A stretch of 64,000 nt of DNA. Origin: Burkholderia glumae LMG 2196 = ATCC 33617 (GTDB taxonomy: Bacteria; Pseudomonadota; Gammaproteobacteria; Burkholderiales; Burkholderiaceae). The notes below the pieces were generated by a model. That model worked only from the letters and a program-made list of their open reading frames with translations. It had not been told where the DNA came from and made no database searches. The stretch is from contig NZ_CP009434.1 in NCBI RefSeq assembly GCF_000960995.1, forward strand, positions 992,001-1,056,000. The letters run 5' to 3'. The position numbers were made by a program, and so were the translations under genes. Positions 40,817 to 49,642 of the stretch are shown here, piece after piece. Numbering within the stretch: the first letter of the stretch is position 1; every line of letters begins with the position of its first letter.

Positions 40817-41218
40817 TCATTTCTCGCAGCTGAGGTCCTGCTTACGCACGTCGACGATGACGGGGAAGGTGCCCTGGTCGAGTTCGATGCGCGCGACCAC
40901 GGAGGTGGTCGTGGCGCCGCTGTCGTCATAGACGCTGACGCGCTCGTGGCGCAGGCTCGTCACGCCGACGCAGGCCGAGGTGCGCCCTTCGTCGGAAACC
41001 TTGCACTGCAGCGGGTTGCCGGTCAGGTAGCGGAAGCGGTCCTGGTCGCGGCTCGCCAGATACTCGCGCAGGCTCTGCGGGGCGCCCGCCACGCCGGTCA
41101 CGTAGCCGATCGCGCAGGGCTCGCCCGCGGCCGCCGCGATGGCGGGCGCATCGGCCAGCGCGGGCAGGGCCGTCAGCGTGAGGACGGCGGCGCAGGCCGC
41201 CGCGATCGATTGCTTCAT
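40817..41218 (-). CDS. exported hypothetical protein
   Basis: A 133-residue protein with a clear signal peptide (hydrophobic residues 5-20, then ALA before Asp23) and four Cys in the mature part, suggesting disulfides in the periplasm. The folded part (REYLASRDQDRFRYLTG, VARIELDQGTFPVIVDVRKQD) is unknown to me. Converges with the aminotransferase gene. Confidence 0.62.
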   Translation of the reverse strand: MKQSIAAACAAVLTLTALPALADAPAIAAAAGEPCAIGYVTGVAGAPQSLREYLASRDQDRFRYLTGNPLQCKVSDEGRTSACVGVTSLRHERVSVYDDSGATTTSVVARIELDQGTFPVIVDVRKQDLSCEK

Positions 41219-41416
41219 GGTGCCAATACCGGTGTCGGATCGAAGTGCGCCATTGTAATCGGGCCGCGCGACCGGCGCCCGCAGAGCAGGGGCCGGCAGG
41301 CCGTAAAGCAGGTCAAGAGGCGTTCGACAAGCTGTTCAAGAGGCGCATGCGCCTGCCGTTAACCCCGTCGTTGCCCCTTCCCCAGAATCGAGTACTTTCT
41401 TCCCCTGGTGCCAAAA

Positions 41417-43036
41417 ATGCTCAGCAATATCAAGGTCGCTTCCGGCCTGCTATGCGTTCTGGTTACGTTTTGCGTGTTCCAGATCGCCACGGCGGCGTTC
41501 GGCTGCTGGGCGCTGTCGCGCACCCATGCCGACGTCGCCGACCTGTCGAATATCGCAATCCAGCAGTCCAACGCGGCCAGCGCCGCCACCCAGTTGCTGA
41601 TGGACGCGCGCATCAACCTGTCGCGCGCCGGCACGCGGATGGTCAAGGGCGGCGAGGAGCCGGTGCCGATCGTGCAGCATGCGCGCGAGTCGCTGGCCGC
41701 CTCCGATCGCAGCTTCGCGAGCTTCATGGCCGCGGCCACCCTGAACGACGAGAACGTGATGCGCGCGGCCGCGCTCAACGAGCGCTATCAGGCCTATCAC
41801 AAGGCGCTGGGCGAACTCGCGCAGTATCTCGACGCCGGCAACATCCAGGCCTTCCTCGGCCAGCCGACGCAGTCGTTCCAGGATGCCTACCTGGCCGAGC
41901 TGCGCAACTTCACGCAGTTCGGCGACCGCGCCAATCACGCCTCGATCGATGCGATCGACACGCGCCTCACGCTGTTTACCGACGCGGCGATCGGCATCGT
42001 GGTGCTGCTGCTGGCGGTCACGGCCTTCGTCTACCTGATGCTGCGCCGCGGCCTGGTGGAGCCGCTCGAGGAAGCCGGCCGCCACTTCGACCGGATCGCC
42101 GCCGGGCGTCTCGACACGCCGATCGCGCTGCGCGGCAGCAACGAGATCGGCCGCCTCTACGCCGGCCTCGCCAACATGCAGGCGAGCGTGGCGCGGACCG
42201 TCAAGACCGTGCGCGAGGCGGCCGACGCGATCCACCTCGGCGCCGACGAGATCGCCACCGGCAATGCCGACCTTTCCTCGCGCACCGAAAGCCAGGCGGC
42301 CTCGCTGGAGGAAACGGCGGCGAGCATGGAGGAACTGACCACCAACGTGCATCACAACGCCCAGCATGCCAGCGAGGCCAATCAACTCGCGGCGAGCGCG
42401 CTGTCGGCCACCGCCACCGGCAACCAGGTGGTGGGCGAGGTGGTGGACAAGATGCGCGGCATCGCGCAGAGCTCGGAGCGCATCGCCGAGATCATCTCGG
42501 TGATCGACGGCATCGCGTTCCAGACCAACATCCTGGCGCTGAACGCCGCCGTGGAGGCGGCACGCGCGGGCGAGCAGGGCCGCGGCTTCGCGGTGGTGGC
42601 CGGCGAGGTGCGCTCGCTCGCGCAGCGCAGCGCGCAGTCCGCCAAGGAGATCAAGTTGCTGATCAGCGAATCGGTCAACCAGATCCGCGGCGGCTCGCAA
42701 CTCGTCGAGAACGCGGGCGGGGCGATGCGCAACGTGTCGGTCTCGATCGAGCGGGTCGCGCAGATGATGTCGGAGATCAGCGCCTCGTCGCACGAGCAGA
42801 GCACCGGCATCGGCCAGGTCAACCAGGCTGTCAACCAGATGGACGAGATGACCCAGCAGAACGCGGCGCTGGTCGAGCAGGCGGCGGCCGCGGCGGCCTC
42901 GCTGCACCAGCAGACACAGCGCCTGAAGGAAGCGGTGTCGATATTCCGGATTGCCGACGCGGTGCTGCATCCGGCGGCGGCCTCGCCGTTCGGCGCCGGC
43001 GCGCGCCTGCCGGGCATTGAGCCGCGCCTCGCGTAA
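41417..43036 (+). CDS. methyl-accepting chemotaxis protein (Tar-type ligand domain)
   Basis: A 539-residue chemoreceptor. TM1 is at about residues 12-32 and a four-helix periplasmic domain runs to about 190. TM2 (VVLLLAVTAFVYLML) and HAMP follow, then a long signalling coiled coil with the hairpin tip IDGIAFQTNILALNAAVEAARAGEQGRGFAVVAGEVR (in parts). ATG 41417 is preferred over an upstream GTG. No C-terminal NWETF-type pentapeptide, so it probably relies on other receptors for adaptation enzymes. The ligand is unknown. It stands alone. Confidence 0.92.
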   Translation: MLSNIKVASGLLCVLVTFCVFQIATAAFGCWALSRTHADVADLSNIAIQQSNAASAATQLLMDARINLSRAGTRMVKGGEEPVPIVQHARESLAASDRSFASFMAAATLNDENVMRAAALNERYQAYHKALGELAQYLDAGNIQAFLGQPTQSFQDAYLAELRNFTQFGDRANHASIDAIDTRLTLFTDAAIGIVVLLLAVTAFVYLMLRRGLVEPLEEAGRHFDRIAAGRLDTPIALRGSNEIGRLYAGLANMQASVARTVKTVREAADAIHLGADEIATGNADLSSRTESQAASLEETAASMEELTTNVHHNAQHASEANQLAASALSATATGNQVVGEVVDKMRGIAQSSERIAEIISVIDGIAFQTNILALNAAVEAARAGEQGRGFAVVAGEVRSLAQRSAQSAKEIKLLISESVNQIRGGSQLVENAGGAMRNVSVSIERVAQMMSEISASSHEQSTGIGQVNQAVNQMDEMTQQNAALVEQAAAAAASLHQQTQRLKEAVSIFRIADAVLHPAAASPFGAGARLPGIEPRLA

Positions 43037-43122
43037 GCCGCGGCTCGCGGGGGGCGCGAGGCGGCCGGACGAACTGCCCGGCTGCCCGGCGCGCCGTTGC
43101 GCTCGCGCGTTGCGCGCCGGTG

Positions 43123-44154
43123 TCAGCGCCCGGTGGCGAGGCGCACGGCCGGCTGCGCGGTGCCGCCCCGCACGAGCTCGGACGGCGCCGGTTCCGGCCG
43201 TGCCGCGTCGGGCTGCGGCGCGGCGGCCGCCGCGGCCACCGCGAGCAGCCAGTCGGTGGTCGCGCCGGGCTGCGTGACGGGCAGCATGTGGCCGCCGTCG
43301 ACGGCCCTCAGCTCGACGCTGCCGAGCTTGTGCTTGAGACCCTCGCCGTGCTTGTGGAAATCGAGGATCGCATCCTGGCGCCCGTAGAGCATGCTGACCG
43401 GCACGCCGAGCGTGGGATAGCGCCGCTCCATGTCGGGCAGATCCTCGGGCGCGGCGACCAAGTCCGACGAGGCCGCGTAGAACGCCTCGGGCCGCAGCCC
43501 CATCAGGCCGCCGCCCTTCAGCGGAAAATCGCGCGGCACCGGTTCGGGCGCGAAGATCGCGTCGATCGCCTTGCGGCTTTGCAGGATCATGATCGGAATG
43601 CCCATCGTCAGCGACGCGAAGCGGCGCAGCGCCGCCGGGCGCAGCGCGAGCCCGCGGAACGCCTTGGGCGGCGCCGTCTCGGTGTGCGTGAGCGGCGCGA
43701 TCAGCGCGATGCGGCTCACGCGTTCCGGGTAGTCGAGGCCGACCGCGAGCGCGATCGCGCCGCCGAGCGAATGGCCCACCAGCACGGGCCGCTCGAGGCC
43801 GAGCGTCTCGATGAAGCGTGCGATGCTGCGGGCCTGCGCGTAGACGTTCGCGCGCGAGCCGGGGCCGCGCGTCGAGCGCCCCGAGCCGGCCCGATCGACG
43901 AGGATCACGCGATGCGATTGGGCGAGCCGCGCCAGGTCCAGGTAGACGAAGTTGCGCAGTTGCCCGCACAGGCCATGCACCATCACGATCGGCGGGCCGC
44001 TGCCGTATTCGACGTAATGCAGGCGGTCGCCGTCGATCTCGACGAACTTGCCCTCGGGCGGAAAGCGGCGGCGCACCTGATGGGCGGTGAACAGCGTAAA
44101 CGCGAACAGCACGGCATAGAGGGCAAGCACGACGGCGATCAGTTGGACGATCAT
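43123..44154 (-). CDS. alpha/beta-fold hydrolase, membrane-anchored
   Basis: A 343-residue hydrolase. The N-terminal hydrophobic segment (residues 2-23) anchors it, and the fold starts near residue 36. The oxyanion motif is HGLCG, the nucleophile is Ser129 in GHSLGG, the acid is in YGRQDAIL and the base His in DGGHML. It is third in an operon after an SDR and a Baeyer-Villiger monooxygenase, so it may cleave the ester or lactone made by the monooxygenase. The substrate is unknown. C-terminus is Ala/Pro-rich. Confidence 0.85.
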   Translation of the reverse strand: MIVQLIAVVLALYAVLFAFTLFTAHQVRRRFPPEGKFVEIDGDRLHYVEYGSGPPIVMVHGLCGQLRNFVYLDLARLAQSHRVILVDRAGSGRSTRGPGSRANVYAQARSIARFIETLGLERPVLVGHSLGGAIALAVGLDYPERVSRIALIAPLTHTETAPPKAFRGLALRPAALRRFASLTMGIPIMILQSRKAIDAIFAPEPVPRDFPLKGGGLMGLRPEAFYAASSDLVAAPEDLPDMERRYPTLGVPVSMLYGRQDAILDFHKHGEGLKHKLGSVELRAVDGGHMLPVTQPGATTDWLLAVAAAAAAPQPDAARPEPAPSELVRGGTAQPAVRLATGR

Positions 44155-44159
44155 GATGT

Positions 44160-45809
44160 TCACCTTCTCTCGTAGGCGGGTTCGGAAGCGGCGTGACGCT
44201 CGGCCGGCGCGGCGGCCTGGCCGGCTTGCGCCGGCCGCCGCGCGAAGCGCATCGCGCCGTCGACGAGCGAGCCGAAGCGCAGCAGCGCGAGGTCGCGTGC
44301 GTAATTCTGGTGCGATTTCCACGGATTGCGCGGGCCCTGCTTCGGCAGCAGCGCGGCCGCGCGCTGGATGTAGCCGGAGCTGAGCTCGACGGCCGGCGCG
44401 AGCGGCATGGCGGCGTCGTCGAGGGTGGGCGTGCAGCTGTCGTAGCCGTGCGCGCGCATGTGGTTGAGCAGCCGGCAGACGTACAGCGCGATCAGCTCGG
44501 CCTTCAGGGTCCACGAGGCGTTGATGTAGCCGAACGAGGTCGCGAGGTTCGGCACGCCGCTTGCCATCATGCCCTTGTACGACACGGCCTCGCCGAACTC
44601 GACGGGGCACCCGTCCACGCTCAGCGTGGCGCCGCCCAGCATGCGCACCTTGAGCCCGGTGGCGCTGACGACCAGGTCCGCCTCGAGCGTGCGGCCGCTT
44701 TTCAGCAGCAGGCCCTCCGGCGTGAAGCGCTCGATCTCGTCGGTGGCGATCGACGCGTCGCCGGCGCGGATCGCCTTGAACAGGTCGCCGTTGGGCACCA
44801 GGCACAGCCGCTGGTCCCAGGGCGCGTAGCGCGGCGTCAGATGCTTCGCGACGTCGAACTCCGGCCCGAGCTGGCGGCTCGCGGCGCGCAGGATGAAACG
44901 CTTGGCCGCCTCGGGGCGGCGCCGCGCGAACCGGTACACGGACATCGTCAGCAGCACGTTGCGGACCCGCACCAGCCGGTGCGCGAGGCCGGCCGGCAGC
45001 CAGCGGCGCAGCCGCGCCGCCAGCTTGTCGCGCGCCGGCATCGAGACGATGTAGGTCGGCGAGCGCTGCAGCATCGTGACATGGGCGGCCTCGCGCGCCA
45101 TCGACGGCACCAGCGTGACCGCCGTCGCGCCGCTGCCGATCACGACCACGCGCTTGCCGGCATAGTCGAGATCGCGCGGCCAGTGCTGCGGATGCACGAT
45201 GCGGCCGCGAAAGCTTTCCATGCCCGGCCAGCTAGGCGCGTGGCCTTGCTCGTAGTCGTAGTAGCCGCTGCACATGTAGAGGAAGCGGCAGGTGAAGCGC
45301 AGCGCCTGCCGCGGCTGGCCGTCGGTGCCGTCGCCGCGCAGCACCTCGACCTGCCAGCGTGCCGTGGCCGAGTCCCAGTTCGCGGCCGTCACGCGATGGT
45401 GGAAACGGATGGTGCGCTCGATGTCCGCCTCGCGCGCGGTGTCGCGAATGTAGTCGAGGATCGTCCCGCCTTCGGCGATCGCTTGGTCGCTGTGCCAGGG
45501 CCGGAAGCTGTAGCCGAGCGTGAACATGTCGGAGTCGGAGCGCACCCCGGGATAGCGGAACAGATCCCAGGTGCCGCCCAGCGTCGCGCGGCTTTCGAGG
45601 ATCGCGAAGCTGGCCCACGGGCAGCGCTGGCGCAGATGGTGCGCCGCGCCGATGCCGGACAGGCCCGCCCCCACGATCAGCACGTCGAAATCGGTTGCCG
45701 CCTCGGCCGGTTCGGTGCCGCTCGCGCGCTCGGCGGGATCGGCGTCGCGCCCGTGCGGGCGCGACGCGGCGCGGTGGGCCGCCTCGCGCGGCAGGTGAGT
45801 GGTGCTCAT
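44160..45809 (-). CDS. Baeyer-Villiger-type flavin monooxygenase (EthA-like)
   Basis: A 549-residue flavoprotein with two Rossmann motifs: GAGLSG (residues 47-52, FAD) and GSGATA (225-230, NADPH). Between them is the Baeyer-Villiger fingerprint FRGRIVHPQHWP (200-211). Such enzymes turn ketones into esters or oxidise sulfides. It lies between an SDR (which could make the ketone) and a hydrolase (which could cleave the ester). Stop and start overlap with the SDR as ATGA (45806-45809). The divergent TetR gene resembles the EthA/EthR layout. Confidence 0.9.
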   Translation of the reverse strand: MSTTHLPREAAHRAASRPHGRDADPAERASGTEPAEAATDFDVLIVGAGLSGIGAAHHLRQRCPWASFAILESRATLGGTWDLFRYPGVRSDSDMFTLGYSFRPWHSDQAIAEGGTILDYIRDTAREADIERTIRFHHRVTAANWDSATARWQVEVLRGDGTDGQPRQALRFTCRFLYMCSGYYDYEQGHAPSWPGMESFRGRIVHPQHWPRDLDYAGKRVVVIGSGATAVTLVPSMAREAAHVTMLQRSPTYIVSMPARDKLAARLRRWLPAGLAHRLVRVRNVLLTMSVYRFARRRPEAAKRFILRAASRQLGPEFDVAKHLTPRYAPWDQRLCLVPNGDLFKAIRAGDASIATDEIERFTPEGLLLKSGRTLEADLVVSATGLKVRMLGGATLSVDGCPVEFGEAVSYKGMMASGVPNLATSFGYINASWTLKAELIALYVCRLLNHMRAHGYDSCTPTLDDAAMPLAPAVELSSGYIQRAAALLPKQGPRNPWKSHQNYARDLALLRFGSLVDGAMRFARRPAQAGQAAAPAERHAASEPAYERR

Positions 45810-46711
45810 GCCGCGTCCCTCGTCTCGGCGGAGTGGTTCGCGGCGGCGCCGGCGCCGTGCCGCCGCAGGTTGCGTTCGCGCGAGCTGCGCACGAAGCGCA
45901 GCACGAACACCTGGTAGGCGGCGCCGAACAGCCGCGCGATCCGGTCGAGCCGGCGCGCGTCGGCGCCGATCAGCACGCGCCGCGCGTTGCGCGCCACGCC
46001 GGCGAGGATCTGCCGCGCGGCCTCGTCGGCGCTGGTCGCGTCGATCAGCTTGTTGGCGGCGCGCCGGTGCGCGTCGGGGCTCTGGCCCGTCAGCGCGGCG
46101 ATCCGCTCGTCGATGCGCGAGGCCGTGGCGATGTTGGTGGCCACGCCGCCCGGATGCACGCAGGTCGCGCTGACGGGCGCGCGTTCCAGCTCCAGCTCCA
46201 TGCGCAGCGCCTCGGTGAAGCCGCGCACGGCGAACTTGCTCGCGTTGTAGGTGCTCTGGGTGGGCATCGAGACGAGCCCGAACAGGCTCGAGGTGTTGAT
46301 CACGTGGCCGTCTCCCGATTCGCGCAGGTAGGGCAGGAACGCCTGCGTGCCGTGCACGACACCCCAGAAGTTGATGTCCATGATCCACGCGAAATCCTCG
46401 ATGCGCACGTGCTCGGCCGGCGCCGCGAGCGACACGCCCGCGTTGTTGAACACCAGATTCACGCGGCCGTGCGCCTCGCGCGTGGCCTTGGCCCAGCCGA
46501 ACACGGCCTCGCGCGAGGCCACGTCGAGCCGCTGCGAACTCACGCGCACGCCGTGCGCGCTGCACAGCGCGACGGTCTGTGCCAGGCCGATCTCGTTGAT
46601 GTCGCTCAAGGCGAGGTGGCAGCCGCGGCGCGCAAGCTCCACGGCAAGGCTGCGGCCCATGCCGGAGCCTGCGCCGGTAATGGCGGCGACCTTGTTGGAA
46701 AAATCCTTCAT
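45806..46711 (-). CDS. SDR family oxidoreductase, first gene of the monooxygenase operon
   Basis: A 301-residue SDR with cofactor motif TGAGSGMG (residues 12-19), NNAG, and catalytic YNASK. The C-terminal extension (about 40 residues, Arg-rich) is longer than in minimal SDRs. The start is the Met of MKDFSNK; the upstream frame is not SDR-like. It probably oxidises an alcohol to the ketone used by the coupled monooxygenase. Divergent from a TetR regulator over 86 bases. Confidence 0.88.
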   Translation of the reverse strand: MKDFSNKVAAITGAGSGMGRSLAVELARRGCHLALSDINEIGLAQTVALCSAHGVRVSSQRLDVASREAVFGWAKATREAHGRVNLVFNNAGVSLAAPAEHVRIEDFAWIMDINFWGVVHGTQAFLPYLRESGDGHVINTSSLFGLVSMPTQSTYNASKFAVRGFTEALRMELELERAPVSATCVHPGGVATNIATASRIDERIAALTGQSPDAHRRAANKLIDATSADEAARQILAGVARNARRVLIGADARRLDRIARLFGAAYQVFVLRFVRSSRERNLRRHGAGAAANHSAETRDAA

Positions 46712-46759
46712 CGACGCTCCTTGCGGGCTTGCCGCCCGGCCGAAACACGGATTAAATGT

Positions 46760-46805
46760 GGTGTTGAGTGTCACCAATTTAATGATGCCATTGTTTGATG
46801 TCAAA
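46760..46805. promoter_or_regulatory. candidate TetR operators in the divergent spacer
   Basis: Two symmetric elements lie between the SDR operon and tetR: GGTGTTGAGTGTCACC (46760-46775, outer GGTG/CACC) and TTTGA-N2-TCAAA (46794-46805), which spans the TetR start. On the minus strand TTGGTG and TTAATC 16 bases apart could be the SDR promoter, with the first element lying inside its spacer. Weak evidence from symmetry and position only. Confidence 0.3.
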
Positions 46806-47502
46806 TAGCGAAATGGAGAAACCCCTCGAAACTGCGGACCAGGGGCGTCCCTACGGCGGGGTGGCCCGCGCGGCGCGCGACGCGGAGCGCCGCGCCGCGC
46901 TGATCGACGCCGGCACCCGGCTGTTCGGTTCGCAGGGCTTTCGCAGGACCACGGTGCGTGCGATCTGCCGCGAGGCGCGGCTCAACGACCGCTATTTCTA
47001 CGCGGCGTTCGCGAATACCGAGGCGCTGCTGCAGGCGACCTACCAGCATCATGCGCAGCGCCTGCGCGAGGCGATCGGCGCGGCGCTCGACGGTGCCGGC
47101 GAGCGCCTCGACGCGCGTGTCGAGGCGGGGCTGCGCGCGTTCTTCGCGTTCCTGCGCGACACTTGCGCTGCGCGCGTGCTGCTGCTGGAGGTGATCGGCG
47201 TGAGCGCCGAGACCGACGCCACCTACCAGCGCAACCTGCTTGAATTCGGCCGGCAGATCGTTGCGCTCGCGCGCGCGGGCGACAGCGAGGACCCCGAGCA
47301 GCGCGCCGACGCGCGGCTGACCGGGCTCGCGCTGGTGGGCGCGATGACGAACGCCGGCACGGCCTGGCTGCTGACCGGCTATCGCGATCCGGAGGCGCGC
47401 ATGGTGCGCAATTGCCGCCGCGTGCTGCTCGGCACGCTGGCGATGTTCGATGCCGACTGCAGTGCGGCGCGGGCCGACGCCGACGCACATGTCGGCGCCT
47501 GA
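46798..47502 (+). CDS. TetR-family transcriptional regulator of the monooxygenase operon
   Basis: A 234-residue repressor with a TetR helix-turn-helix at about residues 30-75 (RRAALIDAGTRLFGSQGFRRTTVRAICREA, in parts, then LNDRYFYAAFANTEALL). The C-terminal ligand domain is all-helical. ATG 46798 is used, though an in-frame Met five codons later (MEKP) is possible. Divergent from the SDR/monooxygenase/hydrolase operon, so the usual model is repression relieved by the substrate or product. Confidence 0.87.
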   Translation: MSNSEMEKPLETADQGRPYGGVARAARDAERRAALIDAGTRLFGSQGFRRTTVRAICREARLNDRYFYAAFANTEALLQATYQHHAQRLREAIGAALDGAGERLDARVEAGLRAFFAFLRDTCAARVLLLEVIGVSAETDATYQRNLLEFGRQIVALARAGDSEDPEQRADARLTGLALVGAMTNAGTAWLLTGYRDPEARMVRNCRRVLLGTLAMFDADCSAARADADAHVGA

Positions 47503-47914
47503 GGCGGCCGGCGTGCCTCGCATGGCCTCGTATGAGGTGAAAGTGCTGTGGCAATGGCCCGAAATCCATCCAGTGCGGCATCGCGCGGCCGATCGCGCCG
47601 GACGCGCCGACCAGGCACGGATCGCCCACGCCGGCACGGGCGACGCTGGCTTCATGGCGAGCGCCGGGCCCGGCCCGGACCCCCGCCGTCCTGCTCGCGG
47701 CGCGGGCCGCGAGCAGCGGGGCGGTCTGGAACCCGCCGCGTTCGAGCGCGCCCGGAGCGACGGGAAGGGGGACGGGGGAGGGCCGCCCCCTGGCGTTCGG
47801 CCGCCGGCGCGGCTAGGATGCCGGCGGCGCGCAGCGGCCCGCCACCGGCGCGCGCACCCGCGGCGGGGCGGCGCGCCCCGAGATGACACGACACGAAGCG
47901 GCGAGGAGCAGACG
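47503..47914. other. intergenic region before cytidine deaminase
   Basis: About 412 very GC-rich bases separate tetR from cdd. Several long frames cross it in all directions, as expected in this composition, but none has a convincing start, ribosome site or protein-like composition. GAGGAG at about 47903 is the cdd ribosome site. No promoter recognised. Confidence 0.5.
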
Positions 47915-48304
47915 ATGGACCACGACACCCTGATCGAAACGGCGCGGCGCGCGCGCGAGCATGCCTACGCCCCGTATTCACGGTTCCAGGTCGGCGCGGC
48001 GGTGACGACGCACGACGGGCGCGTCTTCGCGGGATGCAACGTGGAGAACGGCGCATACGGCCTGAGCAACTGCGCCGAGCGCACGGCGCTGTTCGCGGCG
48101 ATCGCGGCCGGCTGCCGGCCTGGCGATTTCGCGGTGCTGGCCGTGATCGGCGACACGCCCGAGCCGATCGCGCCGTGCGGCGCGTGCCGGCAGGTGATGG
48201 TCGAACTCGGCGGGCCGGCGCTGTCGGTGGTGCTGGCCAACCTGCGCGGCGCGCGGCAGGAAACGACCGCGGCGGCGCTGCTGCCGGGGGCGTTCCGTCT
48301 CTGA
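47915..48304 (+). CDS. cdd: cytidine deaminase
   Basis: A 129-residue homotetrameric-type enzyme. The zinc site is Cys53, Cys88 and Cys91, with catalytic Glu55 in NCAERTALF and PCGACRQ. It converts cytidine or deoxycytidine to uridine forms in pyrimidine salvage. GCGAGGAGC lies about 9 bases before the ATG. It converges with the fnr gene, leaving 27 bases. Confidence 0.95.
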   Translation: MDHDTLIETARRAREHAYAPYSRFQVGAAVTTHDGRVFAGCNVENGAYGLSNCAERTALFAAIAAGCRPGDFAVLAVIGDTPEPIAPCGACRQVMVELGGPALSVVLANLRGARQETTAAALLPGAFRL

Positions 48305-48331
48305 GCGTGCGGCGCGGCGCGCCGGCACGCG

Positions 48332-49096
48332 TCAGACCTGCACGAGCCGCTGCGCGTCGGTGATGCGGATCTGCCGGCCGCGCGAGTCGATCATGCCGCT
48401 GCGCTGGAACTTCGACAGCATGCGGCTCACGGTTTCGAGCGTCATGCCGAGGTAGCAGCCGATTTCCTCGCGCGTCATCCGCAGGTTGAATTCGGCCGGC
48501 GAATAGCCGCGCGCCTTGAAGCGCGCCGAGAGGTTCAGCAGGAACGAGGCCACGCGTTGCTCGGCCGTCATGGTGCCGAGCAGCATCATGGCGCGCGATT
48601 CGCGCACGATCTCGCCGCTCAGCAGCTGATGCACGTGCTGCTGCAGCAGCCGCATCTCGCGGCACGCCGCCTCGAGCTGCGCGAACGGGATGACGCAGAC
48701 GGTGCTGTCCTCGAGCGCGATCGCCTCGCTGTGATGCTCGCCGTCGCCGAGGCCGTCGAGCCCGAGCGTCTCGCCCGTGATGTGGAAGCCGGTCACCTGC
48801 TCGTGGCCGTCCCGGTGGATCACGAGCGTCTTGAACGAGCCGGTGCGCACCGCGTAGAGATTGGTGAACGGGTCGTGGGCGCGAAACAGCGCGTCGCCGC
48901 GCTTGACGTGGCGGGTCATGCAGATCAGCGTGTCGAGCCGGCGGAATTCGGCGTGCGTGAGCCCCGACGGCATGCAGACGTTGCGCGTCGCGCAATTCGA
49001 ACAGCGCGCGCCGGGCTGCTTCAGCGCGTCGAACTGCGTGGCCGCGGGCGGCGGCACGTCGGAGGCGATGGTGGCGGGCTTCGTGGCGGTCAGCAT
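48332..49096 (-). CDS. fnr: Fnr-type oxygen-sensing transcriptional regulator
   Basis: A 254-residue Crp/Fnr protein with cluster ligands Cys32, Cys35, Cys41 and Cys134. The spacing (3, 6, 93) is identical to E. coli FNR, so it should carry an oxygen-labile 4Fe-4S cluster. The recognition helix TLETVSRMLSKFQRSGM has the E-x2-SR residues that read TTGAT half-sites. It can thus bind the perfect site upstream of narG in this window. Its start overlaps the end of a receiver-domain gene by seven bases, implying co-expression. Confidence 0.94.
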   Translation of the reverse strand: MLTATKPATIASDVPPPAATQFDALKQPGARCSNCATRNVCMPSGLTHAEFRRLDTLICMTRHVKRGDALFRAHDPFTNLYAVRTGSFKTLVIHRDGHEQVTGFHITGETLGLDGLGDGEHHSEAIALEDSTVCVIPFAQLEAACREMRLLQQHVHQLLSGEIVRESRAMMLLGTMTAEQRVASFLLNLSARFKARGYSPAEFNLRMTREEIGCYLGMTLETVSRMLSKFQRSGMIDSRGRQIRITDAQRLVQV

Positions 49097-49506
49097 GAGG
49101 GGACTCGTTCGGGGGCAGGTTGAGGGCGGCGCGCGTGGGCGAGCGCGTCGATCGTGTGGCATGCCAGCTCGAATTCCGTGGTCTTGTCGAAGAAGTAATG
49201 CGCGCCGGCGTCGCGGCTCGCCGCGCGGAAAGCCGGCCCGGACAGGTTCGTCAGGATCACGGTGGTCACGTGCGGCGCGAAGCGGGCCAGTTCGCCGAGC
49301 AGTTCGAACCCGCTGCCGGACGGCAGACGCAGCTCGATCACGGCCACGTCCGCGCCGCTCGACACGATGCCGGCGAACGCCATCGCGTGGTCCTCCGATT
49401 CGCCGACCACCGATACGCCCACCAGCGGTTCGAGCAATGCCGCCACGCGCCGGCGGATCGCGGCAGCCGGCTCGACGACGTAGACACGGAGGAGGGTAGC
49501 GTCCAT
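49090..49506 (-). CDS. stand-alone receiver-domain protein with degenerate phosphorylation site
   Basis: A 138-residue single receiver domain. The fold is recognisable: RVYVVEPAAA, GADVAVIELRLPSGSGFELL, VILTNLSGPA and YFFDKTTEF. The switch Thr86 and Lys108 are kept, but the phospho-acceptor Asp is Glu58 and the usual acidic pair is replaced near Glu12. It therefore probably is not phosphorylated normally and may act as a constitutive or protein-binding module. It precedes and overlaps fnr by seven bases, so it may tune Fnr expression or activity (inference). Confidence 0.75.
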   Translation of the reverse strand: MDATLLRVYVVEPAAAIRRRVAALLEPLVGVSVVGESEDHAMAFAGIVSSGADVAVIELRLPSGSGFELLGELARFAPHVTTVILTNLSGPAFRAASRDAGAHYFFDKTTEFELACHTIDALAHARRPQPAPERVPSC

Positions 49507-49581
49507 GCGAGCCAGTATTGCAGCCGGGCGCAGCGAAGGGAATCGGCGTCGAATGAAATTGGGGTAGGTGTTTCGCTGAAA

Positions 49582-49603
49582 TTTGTAGGCCATTTCCTAC
49601 AAA
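49582..49603. promoter_or_regulatory. 22-bp perfect dyad upstream of the receiver/fnr operon
   Basis: TTTGTAGG (49582-49589) and CCTACAAA (49596-49603) are perfectly complementary, with a six-base spacer. The element is 76 bases upstream of the receiver gene and 40 bases past the end of the YheO-like gene. It could be an operator for fnr or a terminator hairpin of the upstream gene. Confidence 0.45.
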
Positions 49604-49642
49604 CCCGGCGCGGGTGCCGGCAAGGTGCGTCCGGCCGGCGCC

